From assembly GCF_001971725.1 (NCBI RefSeq), contig NZ_CP019388.1, positions 1,922,001 through 1,986,000 on the forward strand: a DNA stretch of 64,000 nt, given 5' to 3'. Under the pieces are notes generated by a model that was not told the origin of the DNA, ran no database searches, and saw nothing but the letters and a program-made list of their open reading frames with translations. The DNA is from Winogradskyella sp. J14-2 (GTDB lineage: Bacteria; Bacteroidota; Bacteroidia; Flavobacteriales; Flavobacteriaceae). Numbering within the stretch: position 1 is the stretch's first letter; each line of letters opens with the position of its first letter. The translations under genes were made by a program, and so were the position numbers. Below, piece by piece: positions 45,388-55,601 of the stretch.

Positions 45388-46376
45388 GCAAATTGAAAAT
45401 CTCCAAACTTATCTAAGACTTCATCAAAGGCATTAAAGACATCTTTAGAATCATCACTGGTTACCATTTTCATGCGATATTCCTTAAAGTTTGGAATACC
45501 TTTAAAGTAGTTAGTATAGTGTCTTCGGGTTTCAAAAACACCTAGTTTTTCTCCCTTCCAGTCTATGGACATTTGCAAGTGACGACGTGCCGCTTCAACA
45601 CGTTCTCGCATAGAAATAGGTGCTAAATGCTTACCTGTTTTAAAATAATGTTTTACTTGCTTAAAAAACCAAGGATTACCTATCGTTGCTCTACCGATCA
45701 TAGCTCCATCCAAACCATATTCATCTCGCATTTCTACAGCGCGCTCCGGTGTGTTTACATCACCATTTCCAAACACAGGAATATGCATTCTTGGATTGTT
45801 CTTTACCTCAGCAATTGGTTTCCAATCTGCATTACCTTTATACATTTGCGCTCTTGTACGACCATGAATGGCTATAGCCTTACAGCCAACATCTTGCAGT
45901 CTTTCTGCTACTTCGACAATTTTTATTGAATCGTGATCCCACCCTAACCTAGTTTTTACAGTAACCGGTAAATTGGTGCGCTTCACCATTTCGGCAGTAA
46001 GCTGCTCCATAAGACAGATGTCTTTAAGAATTCCAGCACCTGCTCCTTTAGAAACCACCTTTTTTACAGGACAGCCAAAATTGATATCTATTATATCTGG
46101 GTTAGATTTCTCAACAATATCTATGGTCTGTAGCATGCTTTCCATGTTAGCACCAAAAATTTGGATACCAACAGGACGCTCTTTCTCATAGATGTCTAAT
46201 TTCATAACACTTTTAGCCGCATTACGAATAAGACCTTCACTTGATACAAACTCTGTATATACTACGTCTGCTCCTTGTTCTTTACACAATGCTCTAAATG
46301 GAGGGTCACTCACATCTTCCATTGGTGCTAATAGCAATGGAAACTCACCTAACTCTATGTCACCTATTTTTACCAA
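45384..46376 (-). CDS. dusB: tRNA-dihydrouridine synthase
   Basis: A flavoenzyme reducing uridines in the tRNA D-loop with NADPH. The 330-residue protein begins MVKIGDIELGEFPLLLAPMEDVSDPPFRAL at a TTG codon (46374-46376), which fits the family N-terminus. NFGCPVKKVVSKGAGAGIL carries the catalytic Cys; VKTRLGWD, IHGRTRAQMYKGNADW and FGNGDVNTPE are FMN/tRNA-binding motifs. A minus-strand -7 box TAATTTTG lies at 46393-46400. Confidence 0.93.
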   Translation of the reverse strand: MVKIGDIELGEFPLLLAPMEDVSDPPFRALCKEQGADVVYTEFVSSEGLIRNAAKSVMKLDIYEKERPVGIQIFGANMESMLQTIDIVEKSNPDIIDINFGCPVKKVVSKGAGAGILKDICLMEQLTAEMVKRTNLPVTVKTRLGWDHDSIKIVEVAERLQDVGCKAIAIHGRTRAQMYKGNADWKPIAEVKNNPRMHIPVFGNGDVNTPERAVEMRDEYGLDGAMIGRATIGNPWFFKQVKHYFKTGKHLAPISMRERVEAARRHLQMSIDWKGEKLGVFETRRHYTNYFKGIPNFKEYRMKMVTSDDSKDVFNAFDEVLDKFGDFQFA

Positions 46377-46392
46377 GTATAAAATTTTGGAG

Positions 46393-46400
46393 CAAAATTA
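46393..46400 (-). promoter_or_regulatory. -7 box for dusB
   Basis: The minus strand reads TAATTTTG, an exact TAnnTTTG match 16 bases upstream of the dusB TTG start, overlapping the stop codon of the upstream gene. Confidence 0.45.
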
Positions 46401-46787
46401 CATCTTTTTATAATATTTGCTATTCAAAACCCAAAGTCCATAAAAACCTAAAAGTAATTCCCCAAATATTCCTATGACATAAACAATAGAAGGTATGCCA
46501 TCTAATATTAAGCTAATTATTCTACCTAAGCCAAGACCTATCATAAATAACACATTAGACAGTAATGCAAAACTTAGAAATTTTCTTTTAAATATACCTA
46601 GAATCCATAATATTGAAAACGCTAAATAAATGCCCATAATGGCTTTTGAGAAATTCCGTTCATCTATCGTTTTGTAAGAAATGTCTAAAAAAAGTTGAGG
46701 TTGAAAACCGTAAATGAATGCCGCAGGAATTACAATCAAAACAGAAATAATTAAGTGGATTTTAGTTATTATATGCTTTTGTTTCAT
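46398..46787 (-). CDS. Small four-helix membrane protein, DUF4345-like
   Basis: A 129-residue membrane protein with four hydrophobic helices (about 8-26, 46-66, 70-93, 98-121). The motif AIMGIYLAFSILWILGIFKRKF and LLSNVLFMIGLGLGRIISLILDG with an internal GRI fits DUF4345, a family of unknown function. It lies 21 bases before dusB and could be co-transcribed with it. Confidence 0.7.
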   Translation of the reverse strand: MKQKHIITKIHLIISVLIVIPAAFIYGFQPQLFLDISYKTIDERNFSKAIMGIYLAFSILWILGIFKRKFLSFALLSNVLFMIGLGLGRIISLILDGIPSIVYVIGIFGELLLGFYGLWVLNSKYYKKM

Positions 46788-46849
46788 AGTTTATGTCTAA
46801 AATCTACTTATGTATAAACAAGAAGTTTAAAACTTCTTTCTACTCATGT

Positions 46850-47977
46850 TTAGTACATCACGTCTGCTTGGCCTTGGGTAAGGCTTAAGTCAGCACCTGC
46901 AGCACTTTCTACTATACCATAAAATGTTGCTTGTAAAATGTTATCAGAACTAGCGGATGTGTTAGAAGTAAAATCGTCAAACCCTTGCGTAGATGGAAAA
47001 TACTCTGTGCCATTTATAGTTAGTACAAAATTTTGAAACACATCTGCACCAGTGTCTCCTTCAGCAACTTGAAAATAAATTTGATAGCTACCGCCTTCAC
47101 TAACACCTTCAACCGTAATTATTCCTTGATTTATTGAAACGGTTTGCTGCGTAAAGTCTATTGGTAAAGTTCCTGTTGTTACCTTTAATATACCAGAACT
47201 GTCAGATCCAGAGGAACATTCGCCTAGATCATCTATTATATCTTGTAAACTACCGTCAGGATCTCCACATTCTGCTATTTGATTTTCTAAGGCTTCTTTG
47301 TAAGCTATACATAAGTCTTCATTAGTGTTGTCGTTATTGTATGCGGCAGCAGCTTCGTTGGTTGCTTCCTCTGCTGTACAATCAGGAGATGAGTTAGCAC
47401 CTCTTGTCCAAACAGAGCTAGACACTTGGGTGCTTGTAGAAGTAACTCCCGTTGCAACGTCGGTTTCTGTTGTTGTTTCATTTTGGCTAAATATTAATGT
47501 TTGCCCATTATCAGATATCTCAAATGTTGCTGTTTGTTCACCGTTAAGCTCGGCAAAATCCATTCCTTCAAAAGAAAACTCAAAGAAAGATCCGTCTACT
47601 GTCATTTCATTTCCATTTACGGAATAGCTTCCGCTGCCAGAAACATTTTCTAGTGTGTAAGGTTCTCCTTCTATATTCATACCATTAGCAACAATATCAG
47701 CTACGTAACTATAACTGCCGTTTGTAGTAAAATTGCTTTCGGTAAAATTCAAGGTATAATCTACAGTTGTGCTATAAACTTCTACGTCCGAAGAAATCTC
47801 TTGTCCCTGAAAATTAGCAGAGGTGCTTACTTCAACATCAAATTCTACAAGATTCCATTCCCCTAATAAGTCGGCATCGGTTCCACCTGTTTCGGCATCA
47901 AAATCTAAAGGTTCGTTTTCGCAAGTAAAGGCAAAGAAAAGTGTAAATAAACAAAGAAGTGATAATAGTTTTTTCAT
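46850..47977 (-). CDS. Lipoprotein with lipocalin-like domain, function unknown
   Basis: A 375-residue lipoprotein (lipobox FAFTC, Cys19). The N-terminal half (about 38-195) starts LLGEWNLVEFDV and has the strand pattern of lipocalin-like domains that score residual structure. A cysteine-bearing helical segment follows (SPDCTAEEATNEAAAAY to GECSSGS, about 198-258), then a small C-terminal beta domain (about 265-375). I recognise no enzyme motif. It is a single gene, strongly acidic after export. Confidence 0.75.
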   Translation of the reverse strand: MKKLLSLLCLFTLFFAFTCENEPLDFDAETGGTDADLLGEWNLVEFDVEVSTSANFQGQEISSDVEVYSTTVDYTLNFTESNFTTNGSYSYVADIVANGMNIEGEPYTLENVSGSGSYSVNGNEMTVDGSFFEFSFEGMDFAELNGEQTATFEISDNGQTLIFSQNETTTETDVATGVTSTSTQVSSSVWTRGANSSPDCTAEEATNEAAAAYNNDNTNEDLCIAYKEALENQIAECGDPDGSLQDIIDDLGECSSGSDSSGILKVTTGTLPIDFTQQTVSINQGIITVEGVSEGGSYQIYFQVAEGDTGADVFQNFVLTINGTEYFPSTQGFDDFTSNTSASSDNILQATFYGIVESAAGADLSLTQGQADVMY

Positions 47978-48048
47978 TGTAATTGATCTAGATTAGGCTT
48001 AAATGTACAATTAAATATTTTTTTTAAAGAAAAGACTTGTTGACTGGT

Positions 48049-49296
48049 TTAAAAATTCACTTTTGTTTCGATTGTTTCACTTCCTCTTTTAACAATAATG
48101 GCTGCCTCATCGCCTTTTTCAAAGACGGATAACGCTCGCATATAACTCATCATATCTGTAACTGTACTGTCTCCTAATTTTACAACAATATCTCCTTTTT
48201 TTAAGCCAGCATTAAAGGCTGGTGTTTCTTCTCTAGTACCATCAATACGCATACCTTTTCCGTCGAACAAATAGTCTGGCACTACACCCAAACCAACTTT
48301 AAATCGTGGTGTTTCTTCACTTTCATTTTTGGTTTTTCTAAAAGCTAATTCGCCGTTATCATCGAGATCTGATATGATATCGAAAATATAATCAGAAATT
48401 AGATTCATCCCTTCATAATTCAACTTGTCTGAATCGTCTGCAGGCTTATGATAATCTTCGTGTTGGCCTGTAAAAAAATGCAATACTGGCACATCTATTA
48501 AGTAAAAAGAAGTGTGATCGCTTGGTCCTACTCCACTTTCATTTTGAACCAATTTAAATCTATCGTTGTGTGCTTTTATGGTTTGCTTAAAGATCGGTGA
48601 AGTGCCTACTCCATAAACCGCTAAAGTGCTATCTGCTTTTAATCTTCCAACCATATCCATGTTAATCATATAATTAATAGTCTCGGCATCAATAGTTGGA
48701 TTTTTAGAAAAATAATTAGAACCCAACAAACCCATTTCCTCACCAGAAAAAGCCATAAATAAATAATTATTTTCATCCTTCGTTTCTGCATTATCGTTCT
48801 TAACTTTAAGTCTTTCGGCTAAATTCAACATAATAGCTACACCACTCGCATTATCATCTGCTCCATTGTGCACTGCTTTCTCTTCTCCTCTATAAAGCGA
48901 GCCTTCACCACCATAGCCCAAATGATCGTAATGCGCACCAATAATGATTGTTTTTTCAGCATTATTATTTATAAAACCTATTACATTATTACCAGTAATT
49001 GTGCTGTCTGCATTAGTAGTAAACTCAACTTCTTTGTGAGGGTCTGTTTTTGGTTTAAATGAAAAAGGTTGTAAAAAACCTTCTGTTCCTTTTGCTTCGA
49101 GCCCAATTTCCTTAAAACGCTTAATGAGGTACTCAGAAGCTTTTTTCTCACCTTCAGTGCCTGTTTGTCGGCCTTCTAGCTTATCATCAGCTAAAAAATA
49201 AACATCTTCTTTTATTTTGTTCTCTGCAACTTTAGGTTCTTTCTTGCAAGCGCACACACTTACTAAAAGAAACAAAAACACTATATTTTTCATCAC
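48049..49296 (-). CDS. M28-family zinc aminopeptidase lipoprotein with PDZ domain
   Basis: A 415-residue lipoprotein peptidase (SVCAC lipobox near 13-17). The M28 domain shows the di-zinc ligands: His in GAHYDHLGYG, Asp in GADDNASGVAIML, Glu-Glu in FSGEEMGLLGS, Asp in INMDMVGRL and the distal His in HTSFYLIDVPVLHFFTGQH. A C-terminal PDZ domain (about 325-415; RIDGTREETPAFNAGLKKGDIVVKLG) follows. It removes N-terminal residues from peptides in the periplasm. Divergent from the PD40 gene with a shared -7 box region. Confidence 0.93.
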   Translation of the reverse strand: MMKNIVFLFLLVSVCACKKEPKVAENKIKEDVYFLADDKLEGRQTGTEGEKKASEYLIKRFKEIGLEAKGTEGFLQPFSFKPKTDPHKEVEFTTNADSTITGNNVIGFINNNAEKTIIIGAHYDHLGYGGEGSLYRGEEKAVHNGADDNASGVAIMLNLAERLKVKNDNAETKDENNYLFMAFSGEEMGLLGSNYFSKNPTIDAETINYMINMDMVGRLKADSTLAVYGVGTSPIFKQTIKAHNDRFKLVQNESGVGPSDHTSFYLIDVPVLHFFTGQHEDYHKPADDSDKLNYEGMNLISDYIFDIISDLDDNGELAFRKTKNESEETPRFKVGLGVVPDYLFDGKGMRIDGTREETPAFNAGLKKGDIVVKLGDSTVTDMMSYMRALSVFEKGDEAAIIVKRGSETIETKVNF

Positions 49297-49303
49297 TAAA
49301 TCT

Positions 49304-49311
49304 TATTTTTG
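49304..49311 (+). promoter_or_regulatory. -7 box for the PD40 lipoprotein gene
   Basis: TATTTTTG is an exact TAnnTTTG match, predicting a leader of about 37 bases. It directly abuts the minus-strand box at 49312-49319. Confidence 0.5.
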
Positions 49312-49319
49312 CAAAATTA
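49312..49319 (-). promoter_or_regulatory. -7 box for the M28 peptidase gene
   Basis: The minus strand reads TAATTTTG, predicting a leader of about 10 bases. The two boxes meet tip to tip with no base between. Confidence 0.5.
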
Positions 49320-49352
49320 AGTATTAATGCCCATATAATATAATTATTAACC

Positions 49353-50459
49353 ATGAACAGACTCGCCATTATTTTTCTATTTTGTGTTGCTATTTCTTCT
49401 TGTAAAAATGAGAAACAATCTTCTGATGCCGATAGCCATCCAGAAGCATCTGACCTAAATACGTCTCTCATATATCCAGAAGAAACAAACTTTAAATCGC
49501 TCAGGCAGGTTACTTTTGGTGGAGATAATGCCGAAGCTTACTGGAGCTTTGATGACAAACAATTGGTATTTCAGTCTAACAATGCAAAATGGGGCGTTAA
49601 TTGCGATCAGATGTTTTTGATGAACGCAGAAGAAACTTTTACTGATAGTATTGCTCCACCAATGGTGAGTACAGGAAAAGGAAGAACTACCTGTTCTTAT
49701 TTTTTACCAGATAACAAACATATTATTTACGCGTCTACGCATTTGGGAGGTGAAGGTTGTCCAGAAGTTCCTGTAAAAGAAAATGGTAAATACATTTGGC
49801 CAATCTATGATACTTACGACATTTTTGTTGCCGACTTAGAGGGTAACATTGTAAAACAACTCACATTTGAAGATGGTTATGATGCCGAGCCAACGGTATC
49901 ACCAAAAGGAGACAAAATTGTATTTACATCTACCAGAAGTGGTGACCTAGAGCTGTATACCATGAATATAGACGGTACAGACGTAAAACAAATTACCGAC
50001 GAGCTTGGTTACGATGGCGGCGCATTCTTTTCGCCAGATGGTAGTAAACTTATTTTTAGAGCGTCGCGTCCTAAAACGGAAAAAGAACAAAAAGAATATA
50101 AAGATTTATTAGCTAAAGGATTGGTGGAGCCTAGCGATATGGAGCTTTTTATCTGTAATGCAGATGGGAGCGATATGAAACAATTAACGGATTTAGGCAA
50201 TGCCAATTGGAGTCCGTTTTTTCACCCAAGTGGTAAAAAGGTGCTGTTTTCTTCTAATTTTGAAAGTGAAATTGGTTTCCCCTTTAACCTTTATATGATT
50301 GATATTGATGGTAAAAACCTAAGGCGCGTTACTCATGGCAACACGTTTGAAGCTTTTCCAGTATTTTCTAATGATGGTAAATATTTAATTTTCTCTTCTA
50401 ACCGAAATAATGGTGGTACAAGAGATACTAATTTGTTTATTGCAGAGTGGCAAGATTAA
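49353..50459 (+). CDS. TolB-like PD40 beta-propeller lipoprotein
   Basis: A 368-residue lipoprotein (signal peptide with AISSCKNE, Cys17). The mature part is a beta-propeller of PD40/WD40-like TolB repeats: SPKGDKIVFTSTRSGDLELYTM, FSPDGSKLIFRASRP, FHPSGKKVLFSSNFES and FSNDGKYLIFSSNRN. Such proteins often bind periplasmic partners or glycans. No catalytic domain is attached. Its stop TTAA is shared with the convergent receptor gene. Confidence 0.85.
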   Translation: MNRLAIIFLFCVAISSCKNEKQSSDADSHPEASDLNTSLIYPEETNFKSLRQVTFGGDNAEAYWSFDDKQLVFQSNNAKWGVNCDQMFLMNAEETFTDSIAPPMVSTGKGRTTCSYFLPDNKHIIYASTHLGGEGCPEVPVKENGKYIWPIYDTYDIFVADLEGNIVKQLTFEDGYDAEPTVSPKGDKIVFTSTRSGDLELYTMNIDGTDVKQITDELGYDGGAFFSPDGSKLIFRASRPKTEKEQKEYKDLLAKGLVEPSDMELFICNADGSDMKQLTDLGNANWSPFFHPSGKKVLFSSNFESEIGFPFNLYMIDIDGKNLRRVTHGNTFEAFPVFSNDGKYLIFSSNRNNGGTRDTNLFIAEWQD

Positions 50460-52888
50460 TTTAAATCTTTTAGTCTATCGCGCTCTTCTGCAGATGCAGA
50501 CCGCTCATTAGTGCTAAGTTTGGTATTACCAAATTTATAACTAAAACCTAATTTTACAAATCTATTGTCTTGATCTAAAATCCTTCCACTTGATTGGTTG
50601 AGATAATCTATGGAAATATCGTAATCTTGCATATTAAAAATATCATCAATACTTAATGATATAACGGCTCTATCGTTTAAGAGTGATTTTGAAACACTCA
50701 GGGTAGAAATTAATCTATCATCTACACGTTGCAAACTCTGAAGGTTTCTTCCAAACCACCAAAAAGTGGCGTTAATATTTAAACTATTATCTTTAAGTAA
50801 CGTAAGCCCAGACGATAAAATAAACAGTTGAGACCATTGATTTAATTCTACAAAGCCATTTCCAAAATCCACTTCTTCATTCATATTAAAAGTAGATGAA
50901 ACTGCATAAATATTAAATCTGTTAGACGGATAATAGTTAAACTCTAAATCAAATCCGTAATCTACACGGCTATCTAAATTGGTTGGTGTATAAGCAATAA
51001 TATTAGTTTCATTATTCTGCCTTGGTAGCTCTTCTATGGCTCCATCATAGTTTGTGTAGTAGGCAGAGAAAGTAAAATTCTTTAAGAAATCTAAACTAAT
51101 CTTGTAATTATCGGTGTAAGTGGGTAATAAATTTGGGTTTCCTAAAACCACAGTGTTTTCATTTATAAAGAAAGTAAATGGATTTAGATTTGTGTAGCTT
51201 GGCCTTGTAATACTTCGTTTATAATTAGTAGATACCCTCACATCATCTGAAATTGCGTAGGTTAGGCTAGCATTAGGAAACCAATTGAGGTAGTCTTGGG
51301 TGTTTGTTTCGCTAAGGCTTAAAGATTTGCCCTCAATATTAGTTTGCTCAGTTCTTAGGCCTAAACTTAAATCCCATTTATCCCAAGATGTACTATAGTT
51401 GGCGTAAACAGCAAGTACGTTTTCGTTGTACTTAAAGGCGTCTGAATTATCTGTATCTAAAACCTCGTTACCATTAATAATATTCAACCGCACGATATCG
51501 CTGTCCGTATTAACATTAGAATATTTTACACCTGCCCCAAAACTAGAGGACTCGCCAATCGGTAGATTGTAATCTGCTTGTGTTGTAAATATTCTTGTGT
51601 CTTGATTAGCTAATGTATTAAACTCTGAATCGTTTAAAAAGCCTGGTTCATCCTGAAACACCTCTTGGTCACGGTTGTAATCGAAAATCGTAAGATGGCT
51701 ATTAAAAGTTATGTTGGCATTATTTTCAAAATCGTGTCTAAAAATCAAATCTGTACCAATATTGTACTTGTTGTCTAGAGAGAGATTATCTGCTGTAAAA
51801 CTCGATTCAAAATTTTCGCTTTCGTCAAAAATATCTGTTCTATTATTAACCTGATACTTAAAATAAGGCATATACAAACCTGTACTTGTTAAGCTTAAGG
51901 TGTTTTTATCATCAAGGAAGTAATCAAAGTTTATATTGAGGTTATGGGTTTCTGACCATGTGTTTCTATTGGTATTTGATTTCCAAATCTGGTCTATTTC
52001 ATAAATCTCTTCTCCGTTTGGATTTGGATTTGTATTTTCTAAAAAATTAACCGTGTCGTCTTGGTCTCTATTGATCTTCTGGTTTGTGTAATTATAATTG
52101 AGGTTAAAGTTAATTTTATTGTTTTTTAAATAGTGACTTGTACCAGCGTTGTACCTCGGAAAAACACCTTGGGTATAATTTGTTTTAACGCTACCTCTGT
52201 AACCAGTTACCAAATTCTTGCTCATAATTATATTTATCACCGATCCGCTATCTGCATCGTAATTTGCAGGCGGATTGGTAATAACCTCAACAGATTTTAT
52301 ACTATTTGCTGGTGCACTCTCTAGCAGTTGCATTAGCTCTTCTGAGGTTAACTGAACTCTTCGGCCGTTAATGTAAACTGCTGCGCGAGCGCTTTTAATA
52401 TTAATACCTTCTTCGCTAACAATAACACCTGGAGTACTTTTTAGAACACCAAGGGTAGACCCTTCTACTAGTGCCGTATTTTCTACATTAAAAACTAAAC
52501 GGTCTGGTTTTCTGGTAATCGTTGGCTTCTTTGCAACAATGGTGACTTCGTCTAAACTTTCAGAGTTTTCTTTAAGTAGTATCGTTTTTAAGTCTAAATC
52601 TCCTGTGAGAACGATTTTTTGCTCAAACTCTACTAAACCAATAAAACTTATTTTAAGATAGTAGGTGTCCTCTCTTAGATTGACCAAATTAAAATAGCCA
52701 TTATCGTCTGTAGATGTACCTAGTAAAAATTCTCTTTCTTCTCCTTGTAAAAGAATCACATTGGCCAATTCAATAGGTGTGTTTTCAGCATCAACAACCT
52801 TGCCTAAAATAGAAAAATTCTGGGCATTGACGCCATAAGACAGCACAAAAATAAATGTACAAAAAAGAGAGCGCAGGTAAATAATCAT
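50456..52888 (-). CDS. TonB-dependent receptor, outer membrane beta-barrel family
   Basis: An 810-residue outer-membrane protein. Signal peptide (about 1-22), a carboxypeptidase-regulatory-like domain (about 25-112; ILGKVVDAENTPIELANVIL), a plug (about 113-220; LKSTPGVIVSEEGINIKS, AAVYINGRRV, SVEVITNPPANYDADSGSVINIIM) and a barrel of the OMP_b-brl_3 type ending VKLGFSYKFGNTKLSTNER. The plug and N-terminal tail resemble receptors for small ligands rather than SusC. The substrate is unknown. Confidence 0.92.
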   Translation of the reverse strand: MIIYLRSLFCTFIFVLSYGVNAQNFSILGKVVDAENTPIELANVILLQGEEREFLLGTSTDDNGYFNLVNLREDTYYLKISFIGLVEFEQKIVLTGDLDLKTILLKENSESLDEVTIVAKKPTITRKPDRLVFNVENTALVEGSTLGVLKSTPGVIVSEEGINIKSARAAVYINGRRVQLTSEELMQLLESAPANSIKSVEVITNPPANYDADSGSVINIIMSKNLVTGYRGSVKTNYTQGVFPRYNAGTSHYLKNNKINFNLNYNYTNQKINRDQDDTVNFLENTNPNPNGEEIYEIDQIWKSNTNRNTWSETHNLNINFDYFLDDKNTLSLTSTGLYMPYFKYQVNNRTDIFDESENFESSFTADNLSLDNKYNIGTDLIFRHDFENNANITFNSHLTIFDYNRDQEVFQDEPGFLNDSEFNTLANQDTRIFTTQADYNLPIGESSSFGAGVKYSNVNTDSDIVRLNIINGNEVLDTDNSDAFKYNENVLAVYANYSTSWDKWDLSLGLRTEQTNIEGKSLSLSETNTQDYLNWFPNASLTYAISDDVRVSTNYKRSITRPSYTNLNPFTFFINENTVVLGNPNLLPTYTDNYKISLDFLKNFTFSAYYTNYDGAIEELPRQNNETNIIAYTPTNLDSRVDYGFDLEFNYYPSNRFNIYAVSSTFNMNEEVDFGNGFVELNQWSQLFILSSGLTLLKDNSLNINATFWWFGRNLQSLQRVDDRLISTLSVSKSLLNDRAVISLSIDDIFNMQDYDISIDYLNQSSGRILDQDNRFVKLGFSYKFGNTKLSTNERSASAEERDRLKDLN

Positions 52889-53004
52889 TAGTTAGCTTTG
52901 TACTCGCAATATAAACATAGTTTTTTATATGTTATTACGGTTTTTCCGTAGTTTATTGAATTTTAATTGTTCTTTTTTGTTGTTACAAAGGACAATAAAT
53001 CAAT

Positions 53005-53012
53005 TATATTTG
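53005..53012 (+). promoter_or_regulatory. -7 box for lepA
   Basis: TATATTTG is an exact TAnnTTTG match, with a TTG at 52980-52982 about 22 bases upstream as a possible -33 element; predicted leader about 26 bases. Confidence 0.6.
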
Positions 53013-53042
53013 CAATCTTAAAGTTGCTTTAGAAAAAGAGAA

Positions 53043-54839
53043 ATGAAGAATATTCGTAATTTTTGCATCATTGCACATATAGACCACGGAAAGAGTACAC
53101 TTGCAGATCGTTTATTGGATTTTACAGGCTCTGTAACTGATAGAGAAAAACAAGACCAGTTGCTAGACAATATGGACTTAGAGCGCGAACGTGGTATTAC
53201 CATAAAGTCTCATGCCATTCAAATGGAATATACCTACGGAGATGAACAATATATTCTTAACCTTATTGACACGCCTGGTCACGTAGATTTTTCATATGAA
53301 GTTTCTCGTTCTATTGCGGCATGCGAAGGAGCGCTTCTTATTGTTGATGCAGCGCAAAGCATACAAGCACAGACCATTTCTAATCTATATTTAGCTTTAG
53401 AAAATGATTTAGAAATCATTCCTATACTTAATAAAATAGACTTACCAAGTGCCAATCCTGAAGAGGTAACAGACGATATCGTAGATTTATTAGGTTGCGA
53501 CCCTTCTGAAGTTATTCCTGCGAGTGGAAAAACAGGGCTTGGTGTTGATGCTATTTTGGCGGCAATTATAGAACGTATTCCTGCACCAAAAGGAAATCCA
53601 GACGAGCCTTTGCAGGCACTTATTTTTGATTCTGTTTATAATCCTTTTAGAGGTGTAGAAACCTATTTTAGAGTGATAAATGGATCTATTAAAAAAGGGC
53701 AAAACATTAAATTTATTAATACTGGTAAAAACTATTTTGCCGATGAGGTAGGTACTCTAAAACTAACTCAGGTTAAAAAGCAAGAAATAAAAGCTGGTGA
53801 TGTTGGCTACCTAATAACAGGAATTAAAGATGCTCGCGAGGTAAAAGTTGGTGATACCATTACTGATGCAAAAGAACCCACTAAAAATGCTATTTCTGGT
53901 TTTGAGGATGTAAAGCCTATGGTTTTTGCTGGTATTTATCCTGTAGATACAGAAGATTATGAAGAGCTACGCGCCTCTATGGAAAAACTTCAGCTAAACG
54001 ACGCATCCTTGGTATTTGCTCCAGAGAGTTCTGCTGCTTTAGGTTTTGGGTTCCGTTGTGGATTCCTTGGTATGCTTCACTTAGAAATTATTCAAGAACG
54101 TTTAGAGCGTGAGTTTGATATGACGGTAATTACTACAGTACCAAACGTAAGTTACCACGCTTTTACTAATAAAAACCCTGATGAGATTGTTATTGTAAAC
54201 AATCCTTCAGATTTACCAGAACCTTCTACTTTAAATCGTGTAGAAGAACCATATATTAAGGCAACTATAATTACAAAATCTGACTTTGTTGGTCCTGTAA
54301 TGAGCCTTTGTATAGAAAAACGTGGACAAATTACTAATCAAACGTATTTAACGACTGAACGTGTTGAACTTAGTTTTGACATGCCGTTAGCAGAAATAGT
54401 ATTCGATTTTTATGACCGTTTAAAAACCGTATCTAAAGGTTATGCCTCTTTTGATTACTCACCAATTGGTATGCGTGCTTCAAAACTGGTAAGAGTAGAC
54501 ATCTTGTTAAACGCACAAACCGTTGATGCGCTTTCTGCTTTAGTACATGCTGACAATGCCTATACGATTGGTAAAAAAATGACTGAAAAACTAAAAGAGC
54601 TTATACCAAGACAACAGTTTGACATCCCAGTACAGGCTGCTATTGGTGCTAAAATAATTGCACGCGAAACCATTAAAGCGCTTCGTAAAGACGTAACAGC
54701 AAAATGTTATGGAGGTGATATTTCGCGAAAGCGTAAACTTCTTGAAAAGCAGAAAAAAGGTAAAAAACGTATGCGCCAAGTGGGTAATGTAGAAATACCT
54801 CAGCAGGCTTTTATGGCTGTATTAAAGCTAAACGATTAA
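53043..54839 (+). CDS. lepA: Elongation factor 4 (LepA)
   Basis: A 598-residue translational GTPase that acts on stalled or tRNA-positioned ribosomes. G1 AHIDHGKST (residues 10-18), G2 [10 protein letters not shown]3 DTPGHVDF, G4 NKIDLP; then domains II-IV and the LepA-specific C-terminal part ([37 protein letters not shown], read in pieces). Full length. It is a single gene with its own promoter and terminator. Confidence 0.98.
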   Translation: MKNIRNFCIIAHIDHGKSTLADRLLDFTGSVTDREKQDQLLDNMDLERERGITIKSHAIQMEYTYGDEQYILNLIDTPGHVDFSYEVSRSIAACEGALLIVDAAQSIQAQTISNLYLALENDLEIIPILNKIDLPSANPEEVTDDIVDLLGCDPSEVIPASGKTGLGVDAILAAIIERIPAPKGNPDEPLQALIFDSVYNPFRGVETYFRVINGSIKKGQNIKFINTGKNYFADEVGTLKLTQVKKQEIKAGDVGYLITGIKDAREVKVGDTITDAKEPTKNAISGFEDVKPMVFAGIYPVDTEDYEELRASMEKLQLNDASLVFAPESSAALGFGFRCGFLGMLHLEIIQERLEREFDMTVITTVPNVSYHAFTNKNPDEIVIVNNPSDLPEPSTLNRVEEPYIKATIITKSDFVGPVMSLCIEKRGQITNQTYLTTERVELSFDMPLAEIVFDFYDRLKTVSKGYASFDYSPIGMRASKLVRVDILLNAQTVDALSALVHADNAYTIGKKMTEKLKELIPRQQFDIPVQAAIGAKIIARETIKALRKDVTAKCYGGDISRKRKLLEKQKKGKKRMRQVGNVEIPQQAFMAVLKLND

Positions 54840-54842
54840 CAG

Positions 54843-54873
54843 AAAAACTCCCTCATATATGAGGGATTTTTTT
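54843..54873 (+). terminator. Rho-independent terminator after lepA
   Basis: aaaaactccctca / tgagggatttttt with a 4-base loop, a few bases after the lepA stop, ends in a T run. Confidence 0.9.
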
Positions 54874-54890
54874 AATTCTTATACTTCAAC

Positions 54891-55592
54891 TTAAGAAAGT
54901 AATAAATAGAATAGATAAACCAGTGCGAGATTAAAAAATCCGTATATGATGAGTATAAAACGAAAAGGAAATTTGATGATTTTAAAAGTTTTATCACTAA
55001 AGTTATACTTGTAATTTGCAACTAATTCCTCATTAGAAGATGATTCAAAAATCGCTTGTTTTGGTAATGTTTTAACCTTTTTTAATACATACTTTTTAAA
55101 TATTGTGTCTATTATGAAAACAAATGGAAAGGCAAAAAACTTTACTCGCTTCCCAATAACTTTATTTAATGCTGGCTTTATTACAAACAACGCCACACCT
55201 TTAAAAACGTCAGAAAAAGTAGTTTTTAATGTCACATCATTTTGTCTTTGCGTACGTAACAATCCTGTATCTTTATATATGTTTTTAGTGGTTTGTAATG
55301 TTATCTCATAGACTTTTTCGATATCGCTTTGTATAGTGCTAAAAAGCCTAATTACAGAAAATATAATAACGGTTGGTAATGATATTATAAAAGCTAAAAA
55401 CCAAAATAAAATACCAAAAAAGGTGTTTTGAAAATGCATATATGCAACCATGGTTAACATCACTAAAAAAACAAGTAATACCAAGCCAAAAACTTTACCA
55501 ATATAAAGCGGAAATAAAATAGCGTCAGATATAGTTTCGGCTAGTTCATCTACTTGATATTTTGAATAATCTATTCTCTCAGTTTCATTCAT
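54891..55592 (-). CDS. Membrane protein of unknown function, antiporter operon
   Basis: A 233-residue protein with two N-terminal TM helices (about 33-53 and 58-80), a soluble middle with basic segments, and a C-terminal hydrophobic helix (FRFILIIYGFFNLALVYLFYLLL). I recognise no named family. It lies 9 bases after the DUF3137 gene and two genes after the antiporter, all on the minus strand. Confidence 0.75.
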   Translation of the reverse strand: MNETERIDYSKYQVDELAETISDAILFPLYIGKVFGLVLLVFLVMLTMVAYMHFQNTFFGILFWFLAFIISLPTVIIFSVIRLFSTIQSDIEKVYEITLQTTKNIYKDTGLLRTQRQNDVTLKTTFSDVFKGVALFVIKPALNKVIGKRVKFFAFPFVFIIDTIFKKYVLKKVKTLPKQAIFESSSNEELVANYKYNFSDKTFKIIKFPFRFILIIYGFFNLALVYLFYLLLS

Positions 55593-55601
55593 TTGTAGGA
55601 G

